The notes beneath the pieces are model-generated. The model saw nothing but the letters and a program-made list of their open reading frames with translations. It made no database searches and had not been told where the DNA came from. 64,000 nucleotides of DNA, from assembly GCA_015501055.1 (NCBI GenBank), contig JADNYV010000051.1:1-64000 (forward strand), in the 5' to 3' direction. Source of the stretch: Mucidula mucida (lineage: Eukaryota > Basidiomycota > Agaricomycetes > Agaricales > Physalacriaceae). The position numbers were made by a program, and so were the translations under genes. This document shows, one piece after another, positions 21,927 to 33,784 of the stretch (positions are counted from its first letter, which is position 1; every line of letters begins with the position of its first letter).

Positions 21927-23321
21927 ATGGCGCCCAGCGACAAAGACAGTTTGATAAGCATGGGCTTCGACGCCGCGCGCGTTGCATGTCAGTCGCGTTC
22001 TCTGTACGCTGATCACAGGATCTGACAAATAGTGGCGCCGTAGGGGCCCTCAAAGCCACTGGCAATCGCGGTCTACAGCCCGCGATGGACCATATTCTCG
22101 AGCACGAAGGCCAGCCAGTACCGGATATGCAAGCAGTGGCCGAATCAGCCGCGTCGGGACCGATGGACGTGGATGATGATGACGAGGACGCGGTCGCAGC
22201 CGCCAATCTCGCTGGTCTCGAAGCCAAGGTACGTTTCCGTGTACGCTGACTATTGTATTGCTTACGGCCTTTCAGAGTATCAAGTGCTCTGAATGCGGCA
22301 AGACGTTCAGAAACACGGCACTCGCCAATTTCCATGCAGAGAAGAGTGGCCACACCGCGTTCGAGGAGTCCACAGAAGAAGTACGCTCTGTGTTCTTTCC
22401 TGGGTTTCTGCTCTCATCAGCATCTAGCTCAAACCGCTCACCGAGGAAGAAAAGAAGGCTAAACTCGAGGAACTTCGCGCAAAGATGGCCGAGAAACGCG
22501 CCAGGAAAGCTGTTGAGGAAGTTGAAGAGAACAAGGCCAATGAGAAAATCCGCCGCAAGACAAACAAGGTTGGTTTCTTATTCTCTACGCCATCCAGACG
22601 CTCATCTTATTCAGGACATGAATTCAATCAAAGAAGAATTGAGACAAAAGGAAGCCATTAAGGAAGCAGAGCAAAAGCGCAGAGGTGAGTACTTGAACCA
22701 TAGCCCTGCAGCTTTTAAACCATACTTTCAGACAAACTCGAGGATGCGAAAGCCCGTGCAGCCATCAAAGCGCAGATCGAAGCTGACAAAAAGGCTCGCG
22801 CTGAAAAGGCGGCTAGGGAAAAGGCGATTCGCGATGGACAGCCTGTTCCAGACTCTTCCTCATTCAGCGTTCCTGCACCCACAGCCACTGCCCCGCCCCC
22901 TTCCGGCGTCAAAGGTAAAGACTTCAAAGAAACGCGTCTGCAAATACGCATGTCGTCAGGTGGACAACCGTACACGACGACACTGTCAAGCGATGCGCGT
23001 AAGTCGTATATATGCTTAGCGCGTCCTCCTCCTCTTTAACATTCTGCCTAGCATTACGCGAAGTTGCCGAATATCTCGCGGGTCAGAACCTTAGTGTTGA
23101 TGTCGACACCGTATCCTTCGCCATGCATTTTCCAAGGTACGCGCTTCTGCATGGCCAATTTGATATTCACATTGAGGCTGTCCTAGAAAGACCTTCGCAC
23201 GTTCAGATTTCGGAAAGTCGTTACGAGATCTTGGCCTTACTCCCTCTGCGGTATGTATTCTTTCGTCCTTTGACTCCTCATAACTGATGACGCGTAGGTT
23301 CTTATCGCTTCCATCCCATAA
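21927..23321 (+). CDS. UBA-zinc finger-UBX domain protein (UBXN1/SAKS1-like)
   Basis: Adaptors of this type bind ubiquitin through UBA and Cdc48/p97 through UBX. The coding sequence is eight exons with clean GT..AG introns of 45-60 bases. The UBA domain is DKDSLISMGFDAARVAWALK followed by ATGNRGLQPAMDHILEHEG. A C2H2-type finger follows (KCSECGKTFRNTALANFHAE, then KSGHTAF). Next is a long charged coiled coil (EEEKKAKLEELRAKMAEKRA). The UBX domain starts ETRLQIRMSSGGQPYTTTL, continues PLREVAEYLAGQNLSVDVDT and ends DLGLTPSAVLIASIP. The acceptor at the first intron was chosen because it alone gives the UBA helix WALKATGN. The frame is intact. A housekeeping gene. Confidence 0.9.
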
Positions 23322-23476
23322 AGCTGAGAAAGGGAATCTAAAATGTATTATCTACATGTATGTCAATATAAGGGGTGTACTGATTGCATACCTGCGTGTG
23401 GGACTCCCCGATGATTTCGTGCGTAGTTGCCTGCCTCCTTCATGTCGGCTGCATATCCGGTGATACTGACCCAGTG

Positions 23477-25104
23477 CTAAGCATAATCCATCACAGTGAC
23501 CCGTCCGTCTTGCGCTCCAATCGCTATCCGACTGTAACGCTCGTCAATGGCTAGCTGGTGCCAAGTATCCGTGTCATGGACGTTGAACACAGATGCGATA
23601 GAGGATGTCGGGGATGGCGAAGCCCTCTGTTTGAGAACTCTTCCGGCGAGCCGTTGTCCAGTGGCTGATTGTTGAAAGTATGCCTCTGTATGCGAGTCGA
23701 GCCATATGCAGGTGCTATACTCTCCGATGACCATATCGGTTTGGGAGAACAGGCGCAGCGGCGCAGATAGCGTTTGCAGGTGCGTCGGGCCCAGGTCATA
23801 CGGGGCATTGTCTCTCGATACCCCAAGGTGGGGGAGGTAGTCAGGATTTGGGTGGAGGATGTAATGGTTGAGCATATTCGTGGGCCAAGGATACGTGCTC
23901 GCGAAGCGCACAACAATGTTCAACGGCGGTTCCGTCTTGTTGCGGATAGCCTTGTAGGATGCACGCTGGGCAATACGCCCGCTGTCGATGGGCCACTGCC
24001 AGACGTGGTACACTGCGGGATGTAGTGTGCCGTGCATGGTGGCGGGCCCGCGCCGGAAGGTGCGCAACGCGTAGAAGGCGATATAGCGCGCGCGGAGGAG
24101 CACAAGGTAATCGTCTGTGATGATGGCCTCATAGCACACGTCTGGCTGGTTTACGATGTCAGTGAGAGGATATCATTGATGCTGTGGCTTACCTCTTGGT
24201 TAGGTTGGGCGAAGTGGGCCCTTAGCAGAGGTAGCGAGGGGCTGAGCAGCTCCATGCGGTGTTGAGCGCGGTTCGAATCGTACATGAAGAGGCGTCCATC
24301 TGATTCTAGAGAAATAACCACTCTGCCCGAAAAGGATATCAAGCGTCCGACGGATATAGGCAAGCGCGCGACGGGCGTAAATGTTGAGTTGAAAGAGTGA
24401 GCGACTGTCGACAAGGATAATATCTGCACGCTGACAATATGATAAGCAACCAAGTTGAGCGGAAGCGTATTGATTGTCGTACTCGTCAAAACCTTGTATG
24501 GCGACGGAAGGCGGAAACGATGGATCTGCATTGAAGAGCACGCTCCCAGCCCACGGACCGTGTTTTCTTGCTACGCAAAACGGAGTGCGTTGTATATCCC
24601 AGCACTCGATTACAAGAAGAGGATGCTGCGTCCCAGTCTGGACGCTTATAGTAGCTGACATGAGATACGGATGAGAGCCGCGATGGAAAAGCTTGAGCTC
24701 TTTGATAGCGCGCTGCCGGGGCGGGGTCCTCGTAATATCGCTCGTCTGGATGTCTACCCGTCGCGACACGCGTGGCGCCGCCGCAGTCCAATTCCTGCGC
24801 GCACGAATGGCGCGTCGAACCAGCCGTTCCAGCTCCCTCGCTTCGAGCCCGTCCGAAGACACAGTCGGAAACGGGACGTCCCGTTCCGAGATCTGCGTGC
24901 ACAGGAGGATGTGCCACACGCTTTTTAAGCGCGACAGATCGTGTAATGGGCGGCAGACCTAGGATGATGTTATGTGAGATGGCATCGGGGGTGGGGGGGC
25001 GCTGATAGAGAGCAATCAACCTGTCTGAGCCTGAGTATGTCGGCAATGTCGAGGAACCGGAATATGCAGAGGAAGATGTCGACCGGGAGTGCTATAATTG
25101 GCAT
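23477..25104 (-). CDS. F-box protein, conserved, about 500 residues
   Basis: The start MPIIALPVDIFLCIFRFLDI then ADILRLRQ is a standard F-box, interrupted by an intron and continuing VCRPLHDLSRLKSVWHILL. The rest is beta-rich and resembles a divergent propeller: TISVQTGTQHPLLVIECWDI, FSGRVVISLESDGRLFMYDS, DDYLVLLRARYIAFYALRTF and a last repeat RIAIGAQDGRVTVMDYA. At least four exons. It runs tail to tail with the UBX gene, 155 bases apart. Such proteins usually recruit substrates to an SCF E3 ligase; the substrate is unknown. I see no break. Confidence 0.75.
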
Positions 25105-26172
25105 GGGACCAGTACAAGTCAGGACGGCAGTCAAAGTGGAGGGGGGGTGCGTTGATATGGTGGCGATTGAACAGTCGTTTATAAGGCACGTATTACTTGA
25201 GGCGGGGGCGGTGATCATCCTGATGACGTGCCTTCCCTTGCCAGCGACAAATGAATGCGTAAAATCGCACGTATTCGAATGTCGTTCCTCCAAGGCGATC
25301 ATTTTCTTGACATACGAAAGAAACGGAGACTTGATGTCGCCCGGGCCGGGAAATGTCGACGGGATCGCACTTTTTTTTTTTTTTCATTTGGGGCATACAT
25401 ATCAGACATAGGTGCGACGTCGATCCCTCAGGGTATACTTGCGAGTTGGTGATTGACGACGTCCATAGAAGCTTAAAGTGTGCCAGTACGTTTTGCAACG
25501 GAGTTTCGTTCGGGGTCTGTCGTGCTTCACGGTATCAGTTCAAATCGATGCCCCATCCTCTTCATATATACTGTAAACTCCGCCGGTTTCTCCTCCTCCG
25601 TCGCGGTCGTGCGAAGAACAATTCATCTAATCTAATCTTCGCGCGTGCAAATGGATCAGATGGGCCTGGACTCGGCTGCGATAATCAATCCAGAGTGCGA
25701 TCTTTTCGTGGGACGAGGTCATTTTGCTGAATGACTCTGTTAAGGGAAGAAACCAATCGCCGGTGTGAACATACAAATCGAAATTAAAGCAGTCCCTGCC
25801 TTTTTAAAGAGGAGACAAGATTGCCCACCAACGCCTCTGAAGCCAAATGACTGACGGAATTATCCTCCTGCCGCTTGACCATGTTCAAGCAAGTCTGAAA
25901 AACATGTAATCAAACATGATTTATGACTACACTCCACAGTGAATCATGCATCTGTTTTCCGTCCTCCCTGAAAATCGCCGAAATGACAGCATTCCCCTTC
26001 CATCTCTCCGAACCGCTGAAGTGATCATCTCCGCGCGAAGCCGTAGGCATAATAGGTAGATAACTGTCATGCGTCCCGTCGAGGGACGACGGACGCGCTA
26101 AACTGTAGTGGACAAGCAACAGCCAGAGTTCGACGATTTACCCACAAAAAAATGTCATCAGAGAGCGGGCAT
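25105..26172. other. Intergenic, about 1.1 kb
   Basis: This lies between two minus-strand genes. It contains a run of about 15 T at 25371-25385 and no convincing coding exon; short frames here have no motif. Confidence 0.5.
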
Positions 26173-27743
26173 TTACAAAGCACCTCCAGGTGCCCGCTCG
26201 AAAGTGAGGTGCGGATCTTCAATATACTGTCCTCGGCTGTCATATTCGTACATGACCCATTGACCCTATTCCTCCGGTCAGCTAAGATACCGGCTTACTC
26301 CCGACAAGCTCACCTTGAACTCAACATACAGAATACCCCGCTCCTTCAACTTTGGAAGCTGCTCCTCGATGTATCTATGCCTCCGCCCTTCCGACTCATA
26401 AATAACAACCAACAGGCGCTTCAAAGATGGAAACTCAATGCCATTTAAGGTGCGCCACAAGTCAAAGTCATCTGTCTCTGGGAAAAATGAAAGCTCGATG
26501 GTAATGCTCTGCAGGTGGTTGCTTCCGGAAATTATAACATCAAGCCAATATGAGAGGCCGATGTTGACCCAGATCAATCCGGAGTTGCGACTCGACTCTG
26601 CTAGTGGGAGCGCCTTGGACAGGACGATAGCGAGGTGATGCACGAGACGCGGAACTGAGAGCGGTGCCGGATGGTTCCATGTGCCATGATCTGGCTCAGT
26701 AGCGTTAATTAGAATCGTTCCAAGCACCGATGCAAATGAAACACAAACCTGGAAACATCTCCCGCGGACTGTGTATGACAAGCACGCGAAGGGATGCAGC
26801 CGTCGCGCCGAATATATGCTTGAAAGAGTCCATATCGCGATACGCACGTAGACAGACCTTCAATTTACGCAGACGATCTAGCGAGACGGATGCTTGGCCT
26901 TGAATGAGACGCAACACGTCTTTCGTCGTCTGGTAGTTGATCTCCAGCGAATCAATCTCAACGCTCCGTTCATCCAGCCGTTTTCGTGGGTTCGGCTTTT
27001 GACAAACGCAGCCCATGTCGATGGCAAGTCTCTGCAGCTCCGGGGACCCTGTTAACAACGCGGCAAGCTCCGCGGGAAGAGAGAACTTGACATTCGTCAA
27101 ACGCACGGTGTGGTACGAGTGGGATGCCAGTGCGGAGTTTAGAGTTGGGGATATCATGTTTTTCCAGTTACATTCCTGGATGTGGAGATACTTGAGATTT
27201 ATGAGAGACCAGATGATTCGTTCGAGGATTGGTAGGTTGCCTGACCATTTGCTATCTGCATTGGTATATACCATCGGACTCTTCGTTTAAAAGGGGGACA
27301 AAAAATTGGCACTTACCTTCACGAAAAGGCATTCTGAGAGACAGCGATTCGACGTGTGGTATGACGTGGGGTAGGGACCCCATGACGATGCTCTCGAACG
27401 CGTGGAAAGCGGCCTCTGTGGCAAGGTTTATGTGTCTGAAGCGGAGCGTTACAGTACGCGGATAGAGCGCGTGGCATGTAAGAGCGCAGGCTTCCAGTGC
27501 TCTGTAAAGCAGCGGTATATCAGCGACATAGTCGATGATGCGGTCTAGAAGTTCCTGCGGCAGATCATTGAAAGTTGCGGAAGGGGGGTGAGACTCTTTG
27601 TTTTCGGTAGGGGCTGGAATAGACTCGGGGGATTTGCTCTTGACGCGAGGTAAGAAGCTTGTACGCGAGATTGATAAGAGCTTCTTGAGCCAGGTGGGCA
27701 ACTTCATGGACGACGCGTCTAGGCAAGGAAGCCGTGGGATCAT
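26173..27743 (-). CDS. F-box-like protein with LRR-type body
   Basis: The N-terminus is basic (KLPTWLKKLLSISRTSFLPR). An F-box follows at about residue 57, DLPQELLDRIIDYVADIPLL then YRALEACALTCHALYP. Later exons carry irregular leucine-rich segments: HVESLSLRMPFREG, INLKYLHIQECNWKN, LRKLKVCLRAYRDMDSFKHI. The end is reached through an intron (GTGAGC to GGAATAG, about 26257-26304) giving GQWVMYEYDSRGQYIEDPHL and a stop at 26173-26175. The start could be at 27743 or at the next Met (27707). It is intact and unlike classes I and II below, so it is probably a single-copy F-box gene. Confidence 0.65.
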
Positions 27744-27884
27744 TTTGGCGACAGGTTTGACGCCGACGGCACTGCCACGACTTTCTCACGCAGTCGCTCA
27801 CATCGGAAGTACTAACATCTGCTTTATTGTGTGGTCCGACTCCTGCGGTTCGCCGAGTTCCACACTTGGAGCCTGAGTCCAGTA

Positions 27885-28034
27885 TTAAACTGAATTGCAC
27901 CGACGTATTCGTATTCGTTCTCGTTCAGCTATACAGAGATCCACTAACTCCCAGTCCGACTCTGATTAATGATCCTGGGGAAAGCGGTGTACGCCTAGCC
28001 AGGACCAGAGCGTAAGAGTAGCTCGCATAGGTGA
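27885..28034 (-). pseudogene. Relic of a class II F-box 3' end
   Basis: The stretch GTTCTCGTTCAGCTATACAG and the following GGGGAAAGCGGTGTACGCC correspond to the class II C-terminal region seen at 35460-35590 and 30980-31080. It is only about 150 bases and abuts repeat R2. Confidence 0.5.
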
Positions 28035-31000
28035 GCACAATCAGGAGCCACAGTCGCGTATCTCTCAAGCACCGCGACAGTCTCTGCTTCAATTTGCCGA
28101 AAACTCGGGAAACCTGCTCAATGATACCCCACCAAGTATGCCCTCTTCTTCACGAGGGACAGACCTCCTTCACTTTGTCATTTTGTGGCTCTGATACCAA
28201 GGTCGGCCTTGTTCCATTACAGAACGCAGGACCCACACCAGGACACGCTGCAATTGTTCTCTCTTTGGCTGCTCCATTGATACAGGGTATGCAATCCACG
28301 GCCATCACACTTGCCCTGCATTTTCGCATTGACCATCACCATTCTCTACAGCTCTTTTTGTTGTTTATTGTTTTTTGCGTGCCTTGGTCAATGCGTATAA
28401 AAGTGCTGTGGTCTGACGATATCCCCCATCTTTCTTACGCCCATCATCTCTTCGCTCTTCTGTCCTCAGCTACTCTCTACACTAATGCTGAGTGACCGCG
28501 CTGCGGCGATGACGCTCGCCATCGTCTTGACTGCCTCACGACGACTGCACTAGACGTCTGAGTGGCTTCTTCGTCGGGGCCACTCGTTGTTGTGTGACGT
28601 CTGTCAATCATGATACTAGTAGGTCTCGTCGTCTCTGTGGCACCATCCGAATCTCATCCTTTACAGTCGTCGCCATGCAGACCACATCGATCGCATTACT
28701 GCACGGCGTCGTTGCATGTACGTCCGCTGCTCATTTCATCCTCTGACATATCACGATTCCTTAGATGGGCCGCTATGAGCCACTCACCAACTCGTCCCAC
28801 CATCACTTAGCCACAGCCGTCCCTCCCCGCCACACAACACCAGCAGAGTGCCACGATTCTTGGGGTTTGATGGAAGTATTCTTACCCAACCGCCCGACGA
28901 GCAAGTCCCGATACGGTACACTCGACATTTAGTCACCTAGGAGTTATCGGTCGTATTGGGAGGCACTCGCGGGAAGGCGCCGCGGATATTTGTTGACCTC
29001 GCTGTGTGCCAGTGTGCACGGGACCTGGGATGGCTGTGTGTTTGGTGTTTGGACGGACACGTCGGGGAAAGTCGAATGTTCCACCTTGGAGGAATCGCTG
29101 GTGACTCCATCTTTTCTTTCGCTTGGCATACGACTGATTCTTTTGAGGCAGGAGTTGAACGTTCGTTTGAATCATATTGGCAATGCTCTCGACGTCGATG
29201 TATGTCATTGCGGTTTCTCATTCGCATTTCGCAGATTACCACAATCCGGTTTTAAACCTCGGCGACGTCTGCATGAAATAGTACTTGTGAAATTGTCTCT
29301 AGCATGCGGCTACTTACGCATCTCCAGGTTCTGCACAAGAATAACATTCAATTCTCACTTCCTCGCCAAGTTTCGTGTTCTGCGAATCTCCGTTGTGGAC
29401 AAGGAAACAAATCTTCCTCCCGCCACATGCATGTGAGTTTGTTCAGTTGTCAGACCTGAACGCCACTGATCATCCTGTAGAGCGTAACGCCCACCCCTCC
29501 AATTTCCAAATTACTGTACTAAACATAACCTGAAAGAGTCGATATGCTGCAGTATGAATTTTACGCTGGCGCCGCGGCGACCAATATACTTTACATGCTT
29601 TCATCACCTTAAACCTCGCGCATAGCTGCTGACGAGAAATCACCACGAGTAGCTGCTATATCAAGAGATCTCCCAGAAACCCCCACAATCGATATCTCCA
29701 CGCAATCCCCAATCCAAGCGCCCATCTCTGGTCTTGTCGTACGGTCGCAACTCCTCGACTGCATTTAGTGTGTGGTCCGTCGGTAGAATGAATATGACGC
29801 GAGGGTCATCTCGAAGTGCTTTGAATTGGACAGGAATACGTGCACTAGTAGTATCCGTGTGCGGCATCGCATTCACTATAAGCTTGAGCCTGGTAAGCGT
29901 ATGCGCGAGGACACGGGATACTATGCTATCACACGCCACATGAAAGTCTAAAGGATATAGATTTTCGAGGGCGGTACCGGACAGTTGGAGATGAGTCCTG
30001 GGGCCTCCTCCAATATAGCGCTCCATGTATGTCGATTATCGTAAATGACAAACTGGATGAACAGATCAAAGGTGAGGTGAAGGTGTGTCAAGGAAGGGGA
30101 CACCATAGTGAATAGGGAGGGGAAGGAATTCCTCTGATGGTGGTCGGAAATTTGGAACCCTGCAGAAGTCCGATAGGAGAAACGCTCGACGCCTTTACAT
30201 GCTATCAAGATGACTGTAACGTCATTAAGGACTCGGACATCGATGTTATCCTTAGAGAAGTATCCTGATTCCAGATTGCCGATAGTCAGAACCTTGACTG
30301 TGCGACGAAAGAACTCGACATCGTTCCTAGCAATGACACTAATGGCAAATGCGGAAACTCTCGTAGGCGTGTCAAGAACGATTGTGTGGTGCAGAATAGG
30401 ATCTATCCTGTAAGGGATTAGTACGGAATCGCGTTTAATACATTAACGTTTACCAGTGATGGACATCTGATGAGACAAACGTGAGGTTTTGGGCAGTCGA
30501 GCGATCCGACCATGCAGCTCGTTCTAGAAGCAGCCGTGCCACATCTAGAGGCAATTGAGGGGAGTAGTTCATCTGCGTCATGTCGAAGCAAGATGGGCGT
30601 TCAGATGCACGGTGTGCGGCCGGCCCGGGCATTTCTTGTCAGACCATCGCACAGGCAGCTTGGAATTGGTCACGGTTGAACCAGGTCCTGCGGGCTATTT
30701 CATCCCGCTCTTGGAATGTCACGTAGTATATTGGTGTCTGCGGGCACCGTACCCATACAACATCCTTCAAAGGAGCTTTCAACATATACAATGTATTCAG
30801 TTAGAGGGAAGGCGGGCACAAAACTCCGCAGACTGCTTGAAGTTCGGGACGTATGCGTGTCCTACAATGATTACATTTGGACCAACGTGCTCTTCACGAT
30901 ACTCTGCGTTCTAAGCTGTATGACATTAGAGCTTGTGGCGAAGTAAGTATCATGCTTACCTGAACTGCGCCGGCGTTTCCGTTCTTGTTCAGCTAAGCAG

Positions 31001-31080
31001 AAATCCGCAAACTCCCACGTATCCATACCCCGACATTTCCCCAATCCGACTCTAATGGACGTTCCTGCGGGGAGCGGTGG
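28035..31080. repeat. Large dispersed repeat, copy R2
   Basis: This matches R1 (13886-16960) nearly end to end, in the same orientation, including the GCTCTGATACCA site (about 28190-28201), the TATAAAAG stretch (about 28397) and the class I F-box gene. It ends in class II 3' sequence next to a 45-base tandem duplication. Confidence 0.75.
29661..30632 (-). pseudogene. F-box-like protein, class I (R2 copy), 4-base deletion
   Basis: Exon 1 is complete here: MPGPAAHRASERPSCFDMTQ, LPLDVARLLLERAAWSDRST, AQNLTFVSSDVHHW. Exon 2 runs through RTVKVLTIGNLE and SPSLTHLHLTFDL to LEEAPGL. There R2 lacks four bases present in R1 (R1 GAGTGAGTCC, R2 GAGTCC, about 29990-30000) and the frame is lost. The remaining C-terminal frame (ALENLYPLDFHVACDSIV, VIFILPTDHTLNAVEELRPY) stays open to 29661. 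R1 and R2 are thus broken at different places and descended from a working copy. Confidence 0.65.
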
Positions 31081-31092
31081 AAGGGTCTATGC

Positions 31093-31187
31093 GTAATCGA
31101 GAGCCTGAGGTGGTTTGAGTAGTACTAGACTACTCCTGTAATCGAGAGCCTGAGGTGGTTTGAGTAGTACTAGACTACTCCTGTAAT
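31093..31187. repeat. 45-base tandem duplication with internal palindrome
   Basis: Bases 31093-31137 are repeated exactly at 31138-31182. Each unit contains GAGTAGTACTAGACTACTC, a 7-base-arm inverted repeat. It marks the right end of R2. A separate short hairpin, CCGACACG..CGTGTCGG, lies just after at 31190-31208. Confidence 0.85.
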
Positions 31188-31791
31188 CACCGACACGGAA
31201 CGTGTCGGAAAAAGAGCACAGTGTGGTGGCGGCTTGTCCATCAATTCTTCTCTTCATTGAGCTCATTGAAACGAGCCAAATTTGCGGCTATGGTGGACGT
31301 CTCTGATATGAGAAATTGTTTGTATGATTTCTAGCCCCATCTCGCAGAGCCGTGCCGACTGAATGATGATGATGATGATCATACCGTTTTTTGGCGGACC
31401 TCGGCCAGGATGACGCCTAGCGTTCTGTAAAAATGAGGCCGTATGATAATGAAATTCTTTTGACATTAAGAGAACATTTTGATCGGCGTCCACATGGTGA
31501 GCTACCGGCCGGCAACTTCTTTGTCTCTCTACAGTCATCATCCTCTTCACTGTCAGTACTTACTGGCACTGCACGGTTTGTTTGACGAGATATACCATGA
31601 CTTCTATGGACTAATTTGTCTCTTCGTATAGACTTCGACTTATCTACCCATCTACCTTTGTGCTCTCTTCAATCGCAGTCTAGCCGGTAAACATTGTCCT
31701 AGTCGAAATTGGCTGTCAGATTCCTATATTCCCGGTGTGTTCTTGCAATAAATATTCTTGTTGACATTTAACGAGGTTCACCTTTAGGAAA
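31188..31791. other. Upstream region of the F-box gene at 31792
   Basis: No gene seen. An ATG-trinucleotide microsatellite (about 31363-31380) gives a spurious poly-Ile frame on the minus strand. Confidence 0.5.
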
Positions 31792-33300
31792 ATGCCTACT
31801 CTCAAGCGCATCAAGCGGGACCATTCAGATCGCGGCGACCAGTCAACGCGCGACGGGTCTCCGAAGCTCCTGGATCTGCCAAATGAAATACTTATGCTGA
31901 TATTCTCCGACATAACCGAGCGCGACATCATCTCGGTTGGCTCGCTTTGCCGACGTTTCAACCAGGTCGCGTTCAACCATCATTTCTTCCGTCCATCCCA
32001 CCCCGAACCAGCTCCAGATTCATTCATCCACGATCCCTCAACATTCTACGTTGGCCGCTACCGGTCAACGCCTACATTCAGCCCATGGACTTTCTTAACA
32101 TTCCAAGCTATCCGCCTTGCTCTCTTCGCGAAACCCAAGATCCACGTCTTGAATACGCGATTTTCGTTGTCCTCCTTTCCTGCCGAGGTGAAGCAGATCA
32201 CCAAATATTTTGATACCAAGCCGACGTTGCATTCAGTCTCCATCGAGTTACCGTATGGGCCAGGACCAGCGGGGCTCGGCTTCCAGTGGAGGAATAAGAG
32301 GGACAACTTGTTGCCGGAGGAGCTACGCAACAATCGGCTGGCATTGTACGACCTGTTGCGCAGCTTGACGCTCATTGTAGCGGATAGCGTTTACATGGGC
32401 GACGAACTTATGATGGATTTTGGGCAAGGTATCCCTATCGACGACAATGCCGAATACCTCCCTCCGTATGACGGGCCTCTTCTTACGACGCCAACGTTTG
32501 TCACCTTTTCTTACTGCTGTTATCTCTTCCTACCACCAATCCTCAACTGGACGATCAACTCGCTCAATGCTTCGCGTATTCGCAGGCTAGTTCTTGAAGA
32601 CGTAGACATCGGACCTCACCTATGTGAATTGCAGCTCGATTCGCTGCAGGATGTAGTCGTCCGTAGTCGGTCCATCACCCAGATGCAATTGAATGACTTC
32701 CTATGTCGACATACATCCCTCATCGCCCTCATCATATTCCGCATCTCTTCAGAAGAGAGCCCAGACGCCAATATAGCAATACACGAGGATGCCCTTCCGA
32801 AGGTCGAAGAAGTCACAGCTCCCTCATCGTTCTTTTCCACATGGCTTTCTGTACCTGGTACGCTCGCCGGTCTGCGGGACGTGCGTCTAGAAGGCCGGCC
32901 GTCTACGGACAGCCTCCAGTTCATACTCTCACACCTTCCGCCCACCGTGAGCACGCTTCACCTGCCTCTCTGCTACCTCAGCGAGACCGACGAATGGTTA
33001 TCTCTGCCCGCGGCAGAGCGGGCTGAGACGCACCTGACGGGAATCCGCCGTTTGGACATGGGGCTGCCCATCGGATGGCACATGACACAGCAGCGAATGA
33101 GCAGGATTGTCGACTCCGTGGCGCGCTTTCCGAATGTGCGCAGCTTGAGCGTGTGGCCGGCGACGGACCGGGCGACATGGGCGACAGAGTTCTTGGCGAT
33201 GTTGAAGGATCGGTGTCCGGGGGTGAAGGAAACCGTGTTTGATTTTGAAAGGCTAATGTGGTGGGTTGTTTCCGCGCGAGACTGTACGTTGATTGATTGA
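31792..33300 (+). CDS. F-box protein, 502 residues, single exon
   Basis: A single uninterrupted frame. The N-terminus is basic (MPTLKRIKRDHSDRGDQ). The F-box is KLLDLPNEILMLIFSDITER then DIISVGSLCRRFNQVAFNHH at about residues 25-62. Beyond it, irregular leucine-rich repeats are visible: RIRRLVLEDVDIGPHLCELQ, SLQDVVVRSRSITQMQLNDF, LAGLRDVRLEGRPSTDSLQF, VSTLHLPLCYLSE and RFPNVRSLSVWPATDRATWA. This is the common F-box-LRR design of Agaricomycetes, probably a substrate receptor for SCF ubiquitin ligase. It stands between R2 and R3 yet is intact and unrelated in sequence to the class I and II genes. Confidence 0.85.
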   Translation: MPTLKRIKRDHSDRGDQSTRDGSPKLLDLPNEILMLIFSDITERDIISVGSLCRRFNQVAFNHHFFRPSHPEPAPDSFIHDPSTFYVGRYRSTPTFSPWTFLTFQAIRLALFAKPKIHVLNTRFSLSSFPAEVKQITKYFDTKPTLHSVSIELPYGPGPAGLGFQWRNKRDNLLPEELRNNRLALYDLLRSLTLIVADSVYMGDELMMDFGQGIPIDDNAEYLPPYDGPLLTTPTFVTFSYCCYLFLPPILNWTINSLNASRIRRLVLEDVDIGPHLCELQLDSLQDVVVRSRSITQMQLNDFLCRHTSLIALIIFRISSEESPDANIAIHEDALPKVEEVTAPSSFFSTWLSVPGTLAGLRDVRLEGRPSTDSLQFILSHLPPTVSTLHLPLCYLSETDEWLSLPAAERAETHLTGIRRLDMGLPIGWHMTQQRMSRIVDSVARFPNVRSLSVWPATDRATWATEFLAMLKDRCPGVKETVFDFERLMWWVVSARDCTLID

Positions 33301-33784
33301 TTGTTATAGTGACCATTCTACAGATGTGGCGGACGAGACGATTTAGACAAACAGCAGGATAAACTGCTGTTGTGAATCCGTATGGCGAGGTACCACCAAT
33401 AGAACGCTTGATCCCACCACTTATATCTTCTGCTATTTTGCTTCTTCTATGATCTACACACTACGGCCGGTACACACGCTTCCATTGAATTCTCAGCATC
33501 CTATCATTCCGCATGCCTGCGTGGTATCTATAGTCAGTGTTTTGTAGACTCGAAAACCTTTCGTCTGTATTTCACTACCTACAACATTTACCCCATAGTA
33601 TCGGATCAGCGTCGGACGGAATCTCTGACTTTGCGGGCAGGATCCAATATTCATCTTTGCAAGGACGTGCTTGTCCAAACCAAAATCACTAGGGAGAGTG
33701 CAGCATGTTGAGGTTAGCCTAGTTGGCTGCATTCCGGGAATCTTTGATCAAAATGTTAGCCATCAGCGAATCTTGCCAGCATTG
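33301..33784. other. Intergenic between F-box gene and R3
   Basis: No open frame with a recognisable motif and no repeat end other than the start of R3. Confidence 0.5.

Noticed and set aside
28147..28495. Open frame in R2 and R3 beginning MSFCGSDTKVGLVPLQNAG.
   Set aside because: It runs across the LTR-like leader, and the R1 copy does not keep the frame; repeat DNA read by chance.
28990..29436. Overlapping plus-strand frames in the repeats (for example GTWDGCVFRVWTDASGKVEC) that look conserved between R1 and R3.
   Set aside because: In R2 the frame shifts relative to R1 and R3 although the DNA is similar, so the conservation is of the repeat and not of a protein.
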